Below are positions 17,931 to 25,615 of a DNA stretch of 64,000 bases, piece by piece; positions within the stretch are counted from its first letter, which is position 1; each line of letters begins with the position of its first letter. Where the stretch lies: positions 10,477 to 74,476 of the forward strand of contig CAJMLQ010000001.1 of NCBI GenBank assembly GCA_905214265.1, in the 5' to 3' direction. This DNA is from an uncultured bacterium (GTDB lineage Bacteria > Bacillota > Clostridia > Oscillospirales > Ruminococcaceae). The translations under genes were made by a program, and so were the position numbers. The notes under the pieces are model-generated. The model saw nothing but the letters and a program-made list of their open reading frames with translations, was not told the DNA's origin and did no database searches.

Positions 17931-18376
17931 AAGAAACCAAAAAGGAATATAGGCCCCTGATCGTGGCGTTTTGCTGCAACTGGTGCAGCTACGCCGGCGC
18001 CGACCTAGCCGGCACCAGCCGCCTGTCCTATCCCGCCGATGTGAAGATCATCCGGGTACCCTGCTCCTGCCGGGTCAACCCTCTCTTTATTCTCCGGGCG
18101 TTCCAGCGGGGCGCCGATGGCGTCATCATCGCCGGGTGCCATCCCGGGGACTGCCACTACACCAGCGGCAACTACTATGCGCGCCGTCGGATGACCCTGC
18201 TGTTCAGTATGTTGGACTACCTGGGCATCGAACGGGCGCGCACCCGCGTGGAGTGGATCTCTGCGGCGGAGGGCGTGAAATTCTCCACCACCATGAACGA
18301 ATTCGCTAAGACCATCCATGCGCTGGGCGAAAATAAGAAGCTGGAGGATCTCAGATGCAAAGAATTGTTGAAATAA
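17921..18376 (+). CDS. MvhD/FlxD-like [2Fe-2S] electron-transfer subunit
   Basis: A 151-residue protein of the MvhD family, the small [2Fe-2S] subunit that passes electrons from a hydrogenase, formate dehydrogenase or Flx module into HdrA. The family cysteines are visible in FCCNWCSYAGADLAG, RVPCSCRVNP and IAGCHPGDCHY. No hydrogenase or formate dehydrogenase gene is present here, so the donor must be the reductase module just downstream, as in FlxABCD-HdrABC operons described in anaerobic bacteria. Overlaps hdrA upstream and the next Fe-S gene downstream, suggesting a stoichiometric complex. Confidence 0.9.
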   Translation: MSIEETKKEYRPLIVAFCCNWCSYAGADLAGTSRLSYPADVKIIRVPCSCRVNPLFILRAFQRGADGVIIAGCHPGDCHYTSGNYYARRRMTLLFSMLDYLGIERARTRVEWISAAEGVKFSTTMNEFAKTIHALGENKKLEDLRCKELLK

Positions 18377-19344
18377 TCAAAGAGAAAGCCGGGAAACTCC
18401 TTGCGGACGGCACGGTGGACCGGGTCATCGGCTGGAAGGACGGCGAGTTCTTTTACGATCCCACCCCGGCGGTGTTTGAAACTGCCGGAGAGCTGGAAAG
18501 CCTCCGCTATGACGGCTTCTGCAGTGCCAATTTGAGCAAATATCTCATCGCAGAGAGCAAAAAGGACGGCAAAATTTTGGCGCTTTTGAAGCCCTGCGAC
18601 ACCTACAGCTTTAACCAGCTCGTCAAGGAGCACCGCGTGGACCGGGAGAAGGTCTACGTCCTGGGCGTGGAGTGCCGCGGCAAGGCGGATATCAACAAGA
18701 TCCGCGAATTGGGCATCAAGGGGATTGAGAGCATTGAGGAGCTGCCCGGCGACGAGTTGCTCTGCCGCACCATCTACGGCGACAAGACCTGCAAGCTGAG
18801 CGACGTCCTGCTGGAGAAGTGCCTCTGCTGCAAGGGCAAGGCCTTCGCCGCCTCCGACGACCAGGCCCTCACCGGCGAGCCCATGCCCGAAGCCCCCAAG
18901 GACCGCTTCGCTATGGTAGCCAAGCTGGAAATGATGACCCCCGACGAGCGGTTCGAGTTCTGGCGGGGCGAGCTTTCCCGCTGCATCCGCTGCAACGCCT
19001 GCCGCAATGTCTGCCCGGCCTGCTCCTGCCTGAAGTGCGTCTTTGACAACGACGCTTCCGGCGTTGCCAGCAAGGCCAACGCCGATGATTTTGAGGAAAA
19101 CCTGTTCCACATCATCCGCGCCTTCCACGTGGCGGGCCGCTGCACCGACTGCGGCGAATGTTCAAGAGTCTGCCCGCAGCACATTCCGCTGCACCTGCTG
19201 AACCGCAAGTTCATCAAGGACATCAACGAGCTCTACGGCGAATACCAGGCCGGAGCGGACACCACCTCCCGGGGGCCGCTCACCGATTACACCACCGATG
19301 ACGTGGAGCCCAGTATCGTCATGACAAGGGGAGGGGAAGAGTAA
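18355..19344 (+). CDS. 4Fe-4S dicluster protein of the Flx-like module
   Basis: A 329-residue cytosolic protein whose N-terminal 140 residues resemble the F420-hydrogenase-beta/coenzyme-reductase type fold seen in Flx operons, with the Cys pair KCLCCKGKA near residue 160. The C-terminal part has a dicluster ferredoxin domain: CIRCNACRNVCPAC near residue 210 and CTDCGECSRVCP near residue 264. Best matched to the FlxC (or FlxB) position of an FlxABCD-HdrABC complex by order and cysteine pattern; the exact letter is not certain. The start overlaps the MvhD-like gene; the stop TAATG overlaps the next start. Confidence 0.82.
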   Translation: MQRIVEIIKEKAGKLLADGTVDRVIGWKDGEFFYDPTPAVFETAGELESLRYDGFCSANLSKYLIAESKKDGKILALLKPCDTYSFNQLVKEHRVDREKVYVLGVECRGKADINKIRELGIKGIESIEELPGDELLCRTIYGDKTCKLSDVLLEKCLCCKGKAFAASDDQALTGEPMPEAPKDRFAMVAKLEMMTPDERFEFWRGELSRCIRCNACRNVCPACSCLKCVFDNDASGVASKANADDFEENLFHIIRAFHVAGRCTDCGECSRVCPQHIPLHLLNRKFIKDINELYGEYQAGADTTSRGPLTDYTTDDVEPSIVMTRGGEE

Positions 19345-20372
19345 TGTATCAGATCGCAAAAACGCGTCTGGGCGAGTTGTTTGCCCGCATCGCCGAGTCC
19401 GGCGAGCTGATCCTGCCGCTGGAAAATAGCGGCATCTCCCAGTACGGGACCTGGACCCCGGAAGCGGACGTCCGTCTGGACCGGCTCAACACCGTCCGGT
19501 CCGCCAAGGACTGCTTCTTCCCCCAGACGGAGAACCTGGCCGCCTTCCGGATGGAAGGAAAGACCATCTCCGTCATTGACCAGCGCAAACCCTGCGCACC
19601 GTTCACCGTGTTCGGCGTCCGGGCCTGCGATGCGGCCAGCTTCGGGATCCTCGACCGGGTGTTCCTGGCGGAGCCGGTGGACACCTATTACCAGTCCCGT
19701 AGAGAAGCCGGCACCATCGTCACCCTGGCCTGCGATGAGCCGGAGGAAACCTGCTTCTGCGGCGTTTTCGGCATCGACGCGGCGAATCCCGGCGGCGACG
19801 TTTCCTGCTGGATGGACGGCGAAACCCTTTACTGGGAAAGCCTCACCGAAAAGGGCGCGGCCCTGACCGAAAAGGTAAAAGATCTGCTGGAAGAGGGCGA
19901 CACTGCGGCGCTGGAGGCGCACAAAGCCGCCATTTCCGCCATCCTCGACAAGCTGCCGCTAAAAAACCTCAGCCTGAAGGGCTTTGACGGCAACGCCACC
20001 GAGGCGCTCTTCGACCGTCCGGAGTGGGCGGAACTGGCCGAGGCCTGCATTGGCTGCGGCACCTGCACCTTTGTCTGCCCCACCTGCCAGTGCTACGACA
20101 TCCGGGATTTCGACACCGGCCACGGCATCCAGCGGTTCCGCTGCTGGGACTCCTGTATGTACTCCGATTTCACCAAGATGGCCCACGGAAACCCCCGTCT
20201 GACCCAGAAGGAGCGGTTCCGCCAGCGGTTCATGCACAAGCTGGTCTACTACCCCGCCAACAACGACGGGCTGTACTCCTGCGTTGGCTGCGGCCGCTGC
20301 CTTGCCAAGTGTCCGATCTCGATGAATATTGTAAAAGTAATCAAGACCCTGGGGGTGAAAGACCATGAGTAA
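19344..20372 (+). CDS. 4Fe-4S dicluster protein, AsrA/sulfhydrogenase-beta-like
   Basis: A 342-residue protein. The N-terminal region (FFPQTENLAAFR, then APFTVFGVRACDAASFGILD) matches the pattern of anaerobic sulfite reductase A and sulfhydrogenase beta subunits. The C-terminal half carries two [4Fe-4S] motifs: CIGCGTCTFVCPTCQC near residue 233 and CVGCGRCLAKCP near residue 313. In sulfite reductase and Flx systems this subunit is paired with an FAD/NAD(P)H reductase subunit, which is exactly the next gene. No siroheme sulfite reductase gene is here, so a Flx-type role is favoured over sulfite reduction. Eight-base overlap with the next gene. Confidence 0.85.
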   Translation: MYQIAKTRLGELFARIAESGELILPLENSGISQYGTWTPEADVRLDRLNTVRSAKDCFFPQTENLAAFRMEGKTISVIDQRKPCAPFTVFGVRACDAASFGILDRVFLAEPVDTYYQSRREAGTIVTLACDEPEETCFCGVFGIDAANPGGDVSCWMDGETLYWESLTEKGAALTEKVKDLLEEGDTAALEAHKAAISAILDKLPLKNLSLKGFDGNATEALFDRPEWAELAEACIGCGTCTFVCPTCQCYDIRDFDTGHGIQRFRCWDSCMYSDFTKMAHGNPRLTQKERFRQRFMHKLVYYPANNDGLYSCVGCGRCLAKCPISMNIVKVIKTLGVKDHE

Positions 20373-21201
20373 TCTGCCAAACGAGACCCTGATCCCCCAC
20401 GTCGGCGTTGTTACCGATGTCCGGATCGATACGCCGGACGTCCGGACTTTCCGCGTTACGGCGCTGGACGGCGGAGTCTGCTTCAAGCATATCCCGGGCC
20501 AGTGTGCCATGCTGTCCATCCCCGGCGTGGGCGAGGCGATGTTCTCCATCACCTCCTCCCCGACCAACACCGAATTCATGGAATTCTCCATCAAAAAGTG
20601 CGGCTGCCTGACCGAGTGGCTCCATATGATGGAGCCGGGCCAACAGGTCACCATCCGCGGGCCCTACGGCAACGGCTTTCCCGTGGAAAGCGATTTCAAG
20701 GGAAAGGATCTGCTCTTCATCGCCGGCGGCATCGGTCTCGCGCCTCTCCGTTCGGTTATCAACTATGTCCGCCACTACCGCGAAAACTACGGAAAAGTGG
20801 ATATCGTCTACGGCTCCCGCAGCAAGGAGGACTTGGTGGACTACAACGAAATCCTCACCGAGTGGTGCAACGAGGAGGGCATCAGCGTCCACCTCACCAT
20901 CGACCGGGAGCAGGAGGGCTGGGACGGCCATGTAGGTTTTGTTCCCAACTACGTCAAGGAGCTGGGCTTCGACACCAATAAGACCGCCATCATCTGCGGT
21001 CCTCCCATCATGATTAAGTTCACCCTGGCCGGGCTGCAGGAACTGGGCTTCGACAAGACCCAGGTCTTTACCACCATGGAGCTGAAGATGAAATGCGGCG
21101 TGGGCAAATGCGGCCGGTGCAACATCGGCTCAAAGTACGTCTGCAAGGACGGCCCGGTTTTCCGCTGCGACCAGCTCGATGAGCTGCCGAACGAATATTG
21201 A
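20365..21201 (+). CDS. FAD/NAD(P)H-binding oxidoreductase subunit (FlxA/AsrB-like)
   Basis: A 278-residue ferredoxin-NADP reductase-fold protein, the likely entry point for NADH electrons. Visible parts: a beta-barrel flavin domain (about residues 1-100) with MFSITSSP in the FAD-binding position; the nucleotide-binding motif LFIAGGIGLAPLRSVINYV; CGPPIMIKFT; and a C-terminal [2Fe-2S] motif MKCGVGKCGRCNIG as in PyrK and AsrB. Its position among Fe-S and Hdr genes identifies it as the NAD(P)H:acceptor subunit of a Flx-like module rather than PyrK. ATG overlaps the upstream stop. Confidence 0.88.
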   Translation: MSNLPNETLIPHVGVVTDVRIDTPDVRTFRVTALDGGVCFKHIPGQCAMLSIPGVGEAMFSITSSPTNTEFMEFSIKKCGCLTEWLHMMEPGQQVTIRGPYGNGFPVESDFKGKDLLFIAGGIGLAPLRSVINYVRHYRENYGKVDIVYGSRSKEDLVDYNEILTEWCNEEGISVHLTIDREQEGWDGHVGFVPNYVKELGFDTNKTAIICGPPIMIKFTLAGLQELGFDKTQVFTTMELKMKCGVGKCGRCNIGSKYVCKDGPVFRCDQLDELPNEY

Positions 21202-21222
21202 TCCGGAAGAGAGGTCTACAAT

Positions 21223-21897
21223 ATGGAACAAATGGTTAACGTCTTTCTGATGGGCAAAAAGTACGAAGTCCCCGCTAGTCTCACCATTATGAAGGCGATG
21301 GAATATGCAGGCTACCAGCTCATCCGCGGCTGCGGCTGCCGCAACGGCTTCTGTGGAGCCTGTGCCACTATCTACCGCATCAAGGGCGACCGCGAGCTGA
21401 AGGTCTGCCTGGCCTGCCAGACGCAGGTTGAGGACAATATGTATGTGGCGACCCTGCCCTTCTTCCCGCTGGTGAAGCAGGTCTACGACATCGAAAAGGT
21501 CAAGCCCACCGAGCAGATCATGATGCAGCTTTACCCCGAGATCTACGCCTGCATCGGCTGCAACGCCTGCACTAAGAGCTGCACCCAGGGCCTCAACGTC
21601 ATGCAGTACATCGCATACGCACAGCGCGGCGAGTATGAGAAGTGTGCCGAGGAGTCCTTTGATTGCGTCATGTGCGGTGTCTGCTCCTCCCGCTGCCCCG
21701 CCGGCATCTCCCATCCGCAGGTGGCTATGCTGGCCCGCCGCCTCAACGGCAAGTATCTGGCTCCGAAATCCGGCCATCTGGAAGCCCGGGTCCAGGAGAT
21801 CCGCGACGGCAATTTCAACGAACTGCTGGAGAGCCTGATGCAGAAGCCCATCGAGGAAATACAGGAACTTTATAATCACCGCGAGATCGAGAAGTAA
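21223..21897 (+). CDS. Fumarate-reductase-type iron-sulfur protein
   Basis: A 224-residue protein built like a succinate dehydrogenase/fumarate reductase iron-sulfur subunit, but with an unusual N-terminus. The 2Fe-2S domain has GCGCRNGFCGACATIY and then CLACQTQ. The helical part has CIGCNACTKSCTQG and CVMCGVCSSRCPAG, two full [4Fe-4S] motifs. There is no membrane anchor or quinone-site gene beside it. The N-terminal part of methanogen thiol:fumarate reductase TfrB has a comparable make-up, with its HdrB-like part fused; here that part is a separate gene (14721). It should carry electrons to the flavoprotein 13 bases downstream. Confidence 0.85.
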   Translation: MEQMVNVFLMGKKYEVPASLTIMKAMEYAGYQLIRGCGCRNGFCGACATIYRIKGDRELKVCLACQTQVEDNMYVATLPFFPLVKQVYDIEKVKPTEQIMMQLYPEIYACIGCNACTKSCTQGLNVMQYIAYAQRGEYEKCAEESFDCVMCGVCSSRCPAGISHPQVAMLARRLNGKYLAPKSGHLEARVQEIRDGNFNELLESLMQKPIEEIQELYNHREIEK

Positions 21898-21910
21898 GGA
21901 GGGAACCACG

Positions 21911-23506
21911 ATGTACACCAACGAAATGCTGGAATCCATGAAAAAGGTGGAGGCGGCCCGTGCGGAAAACGCCGTTCTGGAACCCCGCCGGATGACCGCT
22001 GAGGAAAAGGACAACCTCCTGAAAACCTACCACCCTGACTACAAGCAGGACGAGTTCGCCGTTCTGCAGATCGGCCCCAACAAAGGCGAAAAAGTCCCCA
22101 CCGAGCTGGCGGCTCTGCTCCAGGCCAATTCCCGGGTGAACCCCGCAGAGATCGACCTGTCCAATCCTGACTATGACGTGGACGTTCTCGTTATCGGCGG
22201 CGGCGGCGCGGGTGCTTCCGCGGCTATCGAAGCCGACAACAACGGTGCCAAGGCGATGATCGTCACCAAGCTCCGTCTGGGCGACGCCAACACCATGATG
22301 GCGGAAGGCGGCATCCAGGCGGCTGACAAGGAAAACGACTCCCCGGCAATCCACTATTTGGACGCCTTCGGCGGCGGACATTTTGCCGCCAAGCCGGAGC
22401 TCCTTTACCGGCTGGTCACCGAAGCACCGGAAGCGATCCAGTGGCTCAACGATCTGGGCGTCGAGTTCGACAAGGACAAAGACGGCACCATGATCACCAC
22501 CCACGGCGGCGGCACCTCCCGCAAGCGTATGCACGCGGCCAAGGACTACTCCGGCGCGGAGATCATGCGGACCCTCCGGGACGAGGTCTTGAACCGTGAG
22601 ATCCCGGTAGTGGACTTCACCGCCGCCATCGAGCTGATCCTCGACAACGAGGGCAAGGCGGCCGGCGCGGTGCTTCTGAACATGGAGACCAAGGAGATCC
22701 TCATCGCCAAGGCCAAGACCGTCATCATCGCCACCGGCGGCGCGGGACGGCTGCACTATCAGGGCTTCCCCACCTCCAATCACTACGGCGCGACTGCGGA
22801 CGGTCTGGTTCTGGGCTACCGCGCGGGCGCCAAGCTGCTTTACGCGGACACTCTCCAGTACCACCCCACCGGCGCGGCTTATCCTGAGCAGATCTTCGGC
22901 GCGCTGGTCACGGAGAAGGTCCGCTCCCTGGGCGCCAAGCTCATCAACGTGGACGGCGAGGCCTTCATGCATCCGCTGGAGACCCGTGACGTTTCCGCTG
23001 CCTCCATCATTCGAGAATGCTCCACCAACGGCAAGGGCGTCCGCACCCCTGGCGGCGTGGGTGTCTGGCTGGATACCCCGATGATCGAGCTGAAAAACGG
23101 CGAAGGCACCATTGAAAAGCGCATCCCCGCTATGATGCGGATGTTTGGGAAATACGGCATCGATATCCGGAAGGAGCCGATCCTGGTCTATCCGACTCTC
23201 CACTACCAGAACGGAGGCCTGGATATTTCCGCGGACGGCATGACCAGCGTGGAAAATCTCTTTGTCGCGGGCGAAGCTGTCGGGGGCATCCATGGGCGCA
23301 ACCGGCTTATGGGCAACTCGCTGCTGGACATCATTGTCTTCGGGCGCAGCGCCGGACGTAACGCTTCGGAAAAGAGCAAAAGCGTGAAGACCGGCAAGCT
23401 GTCCCTGGATCATGTGACCCGGTTCGCTGCGGAGGCGGAAGCCGCCGGTATCCACAGTGACGCAGTTTCTCCGAAGCTGCTGCCGGATTACGCACGCAAA
23501 AAATAA
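21911..23506 (+). CDS. Soluble fumarate reductase-type flavoprotein
   Basis: A 531-residue flavoprotein of the FrdA/SdhA/NadB family, predicted to reduce fumarate to succinate. The FAD motif VIGGGGAGASAAIEA lies at about residues 95-109. Other landmarks are IATGGAGRLHYQG, QYHPTGAAYP, RDVSAASIIRE, TLHYQNGGLD and HGRNRLMGNSL. The His that bonds FAD covalently in membrane FrdA/SdhA (RSHT) is Asn127 here (GDANTMMAEGG), so FAD should be non-covalent, as in soluble fumarate reductases, TfrA and aspartate oxidase. About 90 N-terminal residues before the FAD motif are extra. L-aspartate oxidase is an alternative, but no nadA or nadC is near. Confidence 0.85.
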   Translation: MYTNEMLESMKKVEAARAENAVLEPRRMTAEEKDNLLKTYHPDYKQDEFAVLQIGPNKGEKVPTELAALLQANSRVNPAEIDLSNPDYDVDVLVIGGGGAGASAAIEADNNGAKAMIVTKLRLGDANTMMAEGGIQAADKENDSPAIHYLDAFGGGHFAAKPELLYRLVTEAPEAIQWLNDLGVEFDKDKDGTMITTHGGGTSRKRMHAAKDYSGAEIMRTLRDEVLNREIPVVDFTAAIELILDNEGKAAGAVLLNMETKEILIAKAKTVIIATGGAGRLHYQGFPTSNHYGATADGLVLGYRAGAKLLYADTLQYHPTGAAYPEQIFGALVTEKVRSLGAKLINVDGEAFMHPLETRDVSAASIIRECSTNGKGVRTPGGVGVWLDTPMIELKNGEGTIEKRIPAMMRMFGKYGIDIRKEPILVYPTLHYQNGGLDISADGMTSVENLFVAGEAVGGIHGRNRLMGNSLLDIIVFGRSAGRNASEKSKSVKTGKLSLDHVTRFAAEAEAAGIHSDAVSPKLLPDYARKK

Positions 23507-23527
23507 AATACGATTTGAGGAGAAAAC

Positions 23528-23854
23528 ATGACTGATCTATTTGAAGCGCTGATGATCCTCTGCTTCGGTCTTTCCTGGCCGATTTCCATCCGCAAATCCT
23601 GGACATCCCGGACCGCCAAGGGCAAGAGCCTATTTTTTGAGGTTTTCCTGTTAGTTGGTTACATCTTTGGAATTGCGCGGAAGGCCATTCTCTTTTCCGC
23701 AGCAATTTCCAGCGGGCAGTCGGAAAGTTTTCTGTTCTATCTGGGATGGTTTTTCTATGTCCTGAACTTTGTTGAAATCTCCATTGACGTGGCACTGTAT
23801 TTCCGCAACGTCAAGCTGGATAAAGCGAGAGAAGCCGGACAGGCGGCGCAGTAA
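23528..23854 (+). CDS. Small PQ-loop-like membrane protein
   Basis: A 108-residue protein with three hydrophobic segments (about residues 4-20, 35-58 and 68-90). The stretch CFGLSWPISIRKSWTSRTAK resembles the PQ-loop pattern of small membrane proteins. The C-terminus is short and charged (RNVKLDKAREAG). Function unknown. It sits between the fumarate reductase flavoprotein (21 bases upstream) and rex (17 bases downstream), so it is probably co-transcribed. It lacks the haem ligands expected of a Frd cytochrome b, so I do not call it a membrane anchor. Confidence 0.7.
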   Translation: MTDLFEALMILCFGLSWPISIRKSWTSRTAKGKSLFFEVFLLVGYIFGIARKAILFSAAISSGQSESFLFYLGWFFYVLNFVEISIDVALYFRNVKLDKAREAGQAAQ

Positions 23855-23871
23855 GCCGGGTAGGAGGAAGC

Positions 23872-24501
23872 ATGGAAACGCGATCTGTGTCGAAACAAAC
23901 GCTGGAACGCCTTCCGAACTATCTGAATTTTTTGAAATCCCTGCCGGAGGACGGCAACGTCAACATTTCCGCAACGGCTATTGCCGAGGCGCTGGGACTC
24001 AACGATGTCCAGGTTCGGAAGGATCTGGCTGCGGTCAGCTCCGGCGGCCGTCCGAAAATCGGATATGTGACCCGGAATCTCGCTGCGGATATAGAAGCGT
24101 TTTTGGGCTATCACGATGTGGGAAGCGCGGTTTTGGTAGGCGCGGGGAATCTGGGTCGGGCGCTGTTGTCTTACAGTGGATTTTCCAGCTATGGGCTGGA
24201 GATCGTGGCTGCTTTCGACAAGGATGAGCACATTATTGGGGCGGCTATTTCCGGGAAACAGGTGCTCCCCGTGGATAAGCTTGCGGATTTGTGCTGCCGG
24301 ATGCAGATCCACATCGGGATCGTTGTGGTTCCGGCGGCGGAAGCTCAGGCGGTGTGCGACATTTTGGTCAGCAGCGGAGTCCTTGCCATTTGGAATTTTG
24401 CGCCGGTACATCTGAATGTGCCGGATAATGTGCTGGTGCGCAACGAAGATATCGCCGGGTCGCTTGCGGTGCTGGCAAAGCGGCTGGCCGAGAGGCTGTA
24501 G
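23872..24501 (+). CDS. rex: Redox-sensing transcriptional repressor Rex
   Basis: A 209-residue Rex protein, which senses the NADH/NAD+ ratio and leaves DNA when NADH is high. The N-terminal winged helix reads KQTLERLPNYLNFLKSL followed by ISATAIAEALGLNDVQVRKD and GRPKIGYVT. The Rossmann domain has VLVGAGNLGRALLSY near residue 88 and the C-terminal swapped helix. A Rex-like operator at 11941 suggests it represses the fumarate/Hdr operon it terminates. ATG start behind TAGGAGG. Confidence 0.96.
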   Translation: METRSVSKQTLERLPNYLNFLKSLPEDGNVNISATAIAEALGLNDVQVRKDLAAVSSGGRPKIGYVTRNLAADIEAFLGYHDVGSAVLVGAGNLGRALLSYSGFSSYGLEIVAAFDKDEHIIGAAISGKQVLPVDKLADLCCRMQIHIGIVVVPAAEAQAVCDILVSSGVLAIWNFAPVHLNVPDNVLVRNEDIAGSLAVLAKRLAERL

Positions 24502-24531
24502 CATCAACAAGACAGACAAGGGGAGTCCATT

Positions 24532-24771
24532 ATGAAAATTACGGTATGTATCGGAAGTTCCTGCCACCTGAAGGGATCTAAGGCGATTGTGGACCAGCTT
24601 CAGGAACTGATCGCGGCCAACAAGCTGGAGGATCGGATTGAACTGGCGGCGACTTTCTGCACCGGAAACTGTCAGCAGGGGGTCTGCGTGACCATTGATG
24701 AGACGCTGTTTTCTGTAAAACCGGATACAGCAGAAACATTTTTCAAAACCGAAGTTTTGCCCCGCCTATAA
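24532..24771 (+). CDS. Thioredoxin-like [2Fe-2S] ferredoxin
   Basis: A 79-residue protein resembling the thioredoxin-like [2Fe-2S] domain of NuoE/HymA-type subunits. The four cysteines are in VCIGSSCHLKG (CX4C) and TFCTGNCQQG (CX3C). Such stand-alone domains often follow rex in Clostridia, near bifurcating hydrogenases; no hydrogenase is in this window. It could serve as a small electron carrier for the Flx/Hdr module (inference). ATG start behind GGGGAG; a bidirectional terminator follows at 24789. Confidence 0.85.
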   Translation: MKITVCIGSSCHLKGSKAIVDQLQELIAANKLEDRIELAATFCTGNCQQGVCVTIDETLFSVKPDTAETFFKTEVLPRL

Positions 24772-24784
24772 GGATTTGGAAGGC

Positions 24785-24825
24785 AAAAGGCCGGGACCGC
24801 TTGAATAGGCGGTCCCGGCCTTTTT
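24785..24825. terminator. Bidirectional terminator between convergent genes
   Basis: GGCCGGGACCGC (24789-24800) pairs perfectly with GCGGTCCCGGCC (24809-24820). It is flanked by AAAA on the left and TTTTT on the right, so it can end both the rex-side transcript and the converging carD-side transcript. Confidence 0.93.
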
Positions 24826-24851
24826 GGCCTAATACGGATTCCCAAGAGCTG

Positions 24852-25373
24852 TTAAAGAGCAGCAGCTTTTTCTTCAACCTGGATTTGTTCCAGAATGAAG
24901 GGCAGCACCTGGTCCTGACGGATGTTCAGCACGTAGGCAAATTCCTCGTACAGCATTTTTTCGGCTTCTTTCATAAAACGCTCATCTTCTGCGCAGGGCT
25001 TTTTCCGCTGCTCCTTACGTTCCTGCTGGCGGGAATACAGGGTTTTGATGAGCTGCACCAGCTTCATGCGGTCTCCGGAACGGAGAATCCGATTGTAGGT
25101 CTCCCGGCGCTGGGCGTCGTCGTCGACTTGGATCAGTCCCTCATCCGGCATGGCGCGGATGATCCGGTGAATTTCCTCTGCGGAAAGAATTCGCCGCATT
25201 TTGGCGGCCAGCGCCGGATTATCCACTGGCACAAAGATCGTGGAAGATCCGCCGTATACAGGTTCCAGAACATAATAGAGGGCTTCCCGGTCCCCAAATT
25301 TTCTGGAGGTGGTCCCGGTGATCCGGCATACGCCGTGCGTCCCATACAAAACCGTACTGTTTCCCATATCCAT
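24852..25373 (-). CDS. CarD-family transcriptional regulator
   Basis: A CarD/TRCF-type protein of 173 residues that should bind RNA polymerase beta and stabilise open complexes. The N-terminal Tudor-like domain reads TVLYGTHGVCRITGTT, YYVLEPVYGGSSTIFVPVDN; the C-terminal helical part is charged (RMKLVQLIKTLYSRQQERKE). The open frame runs much farther upstream (to 25616), but I start at 25373 because AGGAGG lies nine bases before that ATG and a promoter sits at 25482-25510, inside the longer frame. Monocistronic by appearance. Confidence 0.9.
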   Translation of the reverse strand: MDMGNSTVLYGTHGVCRITGTTSRKFGDREALYYVLEPVYGGSSTIFVPVDNPALAAKMRRILSAEEIHRIIRAMPDEGLIQVDDDAQRRETYNRILRSGDRMKLVQLIKTLYSRQQERKEQRKKPCAEDERFMKEAEKMLYEEFAYVLNIRQDQVLPFILEQIQVEEKAAAL

Positions 25374-25481
25374 TTGAATCATCCTCCTAATGGCATTGTT
25401 GCAACCCACTTGTGAAAACAACGCGCCGTCTGCACAACAGGACTTACGTTCCGATAGCAAACTGCACGTTGTATTAATTTT

Positions 25482-25510
25482 ATTATAACACAAATTACTA
25501 TTTTTTTCAA
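25482..25510 (-). promoter_or_regulatory. Promoter of the carD gene
   Basis: On the minus strand, -35 TTGAAA (25505-25510), a 17-base spacer and -10 TATAAT (25482-25487). Transcription would start near 25475, about 100 bases before the chosen carD start codon, which rules out the longer reading frame. Confidence 0.82.
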
Positions 25511-25553
25511 ATAGCTTCTGAAAAGTGGGAGAAAATGGGGAATTTTTAACAGA

Positions 25554-25605
25554 AAACCGGCTCCGGTGAACAGAAGCAAGCCGCTTTATTCGCCGGGGCC
25601 GGTTT
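25554..25605 (-). terminator. Likely terminator of the MMPL operon
   Basis: On the minus strand AAACCGGCCCCGG pairs with CCGGAGCCGGTTT (one mismatch) around a 26-base loop and is followed by TTTTCTGTT. It begins 11 bases after the stop of the 709-residue gene. The long loop makes it weaker than the others in the window. Confidence 0.55.
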
Positions 25606-25615
25606 GTATTCCGCA

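Noticed and set aside
18355..21201. Reading the Fe-S/FAD genes as anaerobic sulfite reductase AsrAB
   Set aside because: No siroheme subunit (AsrC) is present and the genes are locked between mvhD-like/hdr and fumarate reductase genes.
23528..23854. The small membrane protein as a fumarate reductase cytochrome b anchor
   Set aside because: It lacks paired haem-ligand His residues in its helices and is too short; PQ-loop-like features are a better fit.
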